The translations under genes and the position numbers were made by a program. Below are positions 62,610-64,000 of a stretch of 64,000 nt of DNA, in pieces (the first letter of the stretch is position 1; every line of letters starts with the position of its first letter). Under the pieces are notes generated by a model. The model saw nothing but the letters and a program-made list of their open reading frames with translations. It was not told where the DNA came from and did not search any database. Origin of the DNA: Hymenobacter telluris (GTDB lineage Bacteria; Bacteroidota; Bacteroidia; Cytophagales; Hymenobacteraceae). The stretch spans positions 248,001 through 312,000 of the forward strand of contig NZ_JAFLQZ010000004.1 in the NCBI RefSeq assembly GCF_017313265.1, in the 5' to 3' direction.

Positions 62610-63077
62610 CTACTTCACGGGCACGTTCGGCAGCAGCGGCTCGGTTTCGGTGAGTTCCAATGACTTCACCATGCTCGTGGTGCCGTTCTTGTACTTTAGA
62701 AAATGAGGCGTTTTCAGGTGTGCCTGGTAGTCGGCTTGGCTGGCATATATTTCCAGAATGGTGATGCGCGTAGGATGCGCCTTATCAGCAACGGCATAGA
62801 GCGTCAGCACGCCCGGCTCCACCCGCAACGATGCTTCAATTTCTTCCTTCAGCGCCGCTCGGTAGCGTGGCAGCTGTTCCGGGTGTATTTCCAATTTGGC
62901 CAGCCGCACGAGTTTGGTATCGGTTTGGGCAGTGGCCGGCTTACCCGCTAGCAGCAGCGCAACCACCCCACCTAGCACCGCAATACCACGCCGAAAGCGC
63001 GAGGTTGACGTAGCACCAAGAACGGCAGTAGTTACAGGTGGGGTGATTAAGTGGGTGCGCATAGTGTTCAGATGCAT
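62610..63077 (-). CDS. secreted antibiotic biosynthesis monooxygenase (ABM) domain protein
   Basis: 155 residues. A signal anchor (about 28-50, FRRGIAVLGGVVALLLAGKPATAQ) precedes a single ABM domain: RLAKLEIHPEQLPRYRAALKEEI, EPGVLTLYAVADK and EIYASQADYQAHLKTPHFLKYK. Such heme-free monooxygenase-like domains act on small aromatic or quinone compounds. Clustered with two cupins and an acetyltransferase. Start may be 63062. Confidence 0.85.
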   Translation of the reverse strand: MHLNTMRTHLITPPVTTAVLGATSTSRFRRGIAVLGGVVALLLAGKPATAQTDTKLVRLAKLEIHPEQLPRYRAALKEEIEASLRVEPGVLTLYAVADKAHPTRITILEIYASQADYQAHLKTPHFLKYKNGTTSMVKSLELTETEPLLPNVPVK

Positions 63078-63127
63078 TTTCTGGTTGTTCTTAATGCCCT
63101 TGCCAGTTCGGCCCGAGCGGTTGCGCG

Positions 63128-63535
63128 TTACTCGTGCGCCGCACGGTACTGTTCGTCCGTGACGGGTTCCAGCCAGTTGGCGGCTCCTTGACCAACGTTG
63201 GGGTTGATAGCCAGGTGGGTGAAAATGCTGTCGGCGGTGGCCCCGTGCCAATGCACAACATTAGGTGCAATACTTACCGTGTCGCCGGCCCGCAGCCGCT
63301 GGGCTGGCTCACCTTTTTCCTGGTAATAGCCTGCTCCTGCCGTCACTACCAGCAGTTGGCCGGCGGGGTGTGAGTGCCAGTTGTTGCGCGCGCCCGGCTC
63401 AAAAGTCACGTCGGCCACGGTGCAGTCGGTGGGGTTGTTTCCAGCCAGCATGGTTACCCAAACTGTCCCAATAAAATTCTCAGCCGGACCGCGCTTGGTA
63501 CTGGCCGGAGCTGGGGAAATGGTTGAAGTACTCAT
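63128..63535 (-). CDS. cupin domain protein
   Basis: 135 residues without signal peptide. Cupin motifs NWHSHPAGQLLVVTAGAGYYQEKG and NVVHWHGATADS keep the metal ligands. It is the cytosolic paralog of 61446. The COG1917-type is often annotated beside carboxymuconolactone decarboxylases. It begins a four-gene reverse-strand run with gaps of about 40-60 bases. Confidence 0.9.
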   Translation of the reverse strand: MSTSTISPAPASTKRGPAENFIGTVWVTMLAGNNPTDCTVADVTFEPGARNNWHSHPAGQLLVVTAGAGYYQEKGEPAQRLRAGDTVSIAPNVVHWHGATADSIFTHLAINPNVGQGAANWLEPVTDEQYRAAHE

Positions 63536-63978
63536 AAAACAGATTCGAGAGGAAAAGGATGAAACCAGCCGCCGCAGTAGAGCTCAGTTGTTTACGCAGG
63601 ATTGGTGACGCCGGCTACGTAGGGGCGCGTTGCTTGCCATCCACGCTGCACTACACCACAAAGGTCCCCTGCCCCGTTGCGAATCAGGTAACGACAATCA
63701 AAGCAACTAGTAATGATTTCAAATAATGGCCACCATTCGGAGTCCAGCCAGCAAGCGTGCAGTCATAGCTTCATCAGATGGTCGGCATCGTCTTTTCTAT
63801 CCTTGAGCACCAGAGCCATACACACTGCTGGTACTTAGCATACACGGGCGTAAGGCTGGCGCCATACCCTTCAGCTTAAGTAAGAAAAGTGCATTTTCTG
63901 CGTCGGGTGCAACGCCTCAATTGCTAACTTTACGCCCTCAGAGTACCCGGTGAGTGGTGTGGCCGGTACTATTTCTGC
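63536..63978. other. intergenic region without recognised gene
   Basis: About 440 bases with no credible gene. It holds promoter space for the reverse-strand cupin run and, near 63925-63932 (TAACTTTA), a weak -7-like box facing right. Confidence 0.5.
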
Positions 63979-64000
63979 ATGTCCTCTGACGCTGTTTGCT
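63979..64000 (+). CDS. possible 5' end of a gene cut by the window edge
   Basis: An ATG at 63979 opens MSSDAVC to the edge, 46 bases after a TAACTTTA box. Too short to identify. Confidence 0.25.

Overview
The window looks like chromosomal DNA of a high-GC, aerobic member of the Bacteroidota, most likely Hymenobacter or a close relative in the Cytophagales. Supporting signs are a secreted protein with a type IX secretion (T9SS) sorting tail, promoter -7 elements of the TAnnTTTG type before the tRNA and several protein genes, few Shine-Dalgarno sites, a KDO pathway gene, and Bacteroidota-typical families (fucose-permease-like MFS, NIPSNAP, DUF2062, TIGR02757, LysM, DUF4260). The taxonomic call is an inference from these traits; no database search was run.

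Layout. 0-4.5 kb: SCO1/SenC and lipoprotein cytochrome c pair, SseB-like protein, DUF2062 and YihY/BrkB membrane proteins, four-helix Cys-rich copper protein. 4.6-13 kb: RecQ, DUF2306 protein, lipoprotein, Tat-type SDR, LexA-like S24 regulator, pirin, GAF protein. 13-21.4 kb: M2 metallopeptidase, MtfA/SEC-C fusion, LMW phosphatase-like protein, sugar-phosphate isomerase-like protein, NIPSNAP, gluconate permease and kinase. 21.4-25 kb: CAP protein, TetR regulator, luciferase-like flavoprotein, an ACP-like and a biotinyl/lipoyl-like protein that both lack their attachment residues. 25-28.4 kb: DbpA-type helicase, a broken DUF559 gene between inverted repeats, an rRNA methyltransferase. 28.5-42.4 kb: low-GC lipoprotein, sugar MFS, MurB, T9SS phospholipase-D-like protein, RlmF, MutS2, TIGR02757, LysM protein, KdsB, SUI1/YciH, YegS-like lipid kinase. 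42.6-50.3 kb: complete thiamin locus (thiS-thiC-thiD-thiE-thiG-thiH-thiF, reverse strand) behind a TPP riboswitch, with a second ThiE-like gene facing it. 50.5-59.4 kb: GAPDH, two identical tRNA-Glu genes, two Crp/Fnr regulators, DUF4260, OtsA-OtsB fusion facing a GH15 hydrolase, TVP38 and SMR membrane proteins. 59.4-64 kb: GNAT, AraC regulator, SDR remnant, and a cupin / acetyltransferase / ABM monooxygenase / cupin run.

The most unusual property is intergenic. About fifteen long inverted repeats (many with perfect arms of 21-43 bp) sit at gene ends. Their arms fall into several unrelated sequence families, several built from 6-9 bp tandem microrepeats, and at least seven genes take their stop codon and last residues from a repeat arm. 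One family also brackets the DUF559 endonuclease-like pseudogene as an inverted pair, which suggests a small mobile unit. No complete insertion sequence, prophage or CRISPR array was seen.
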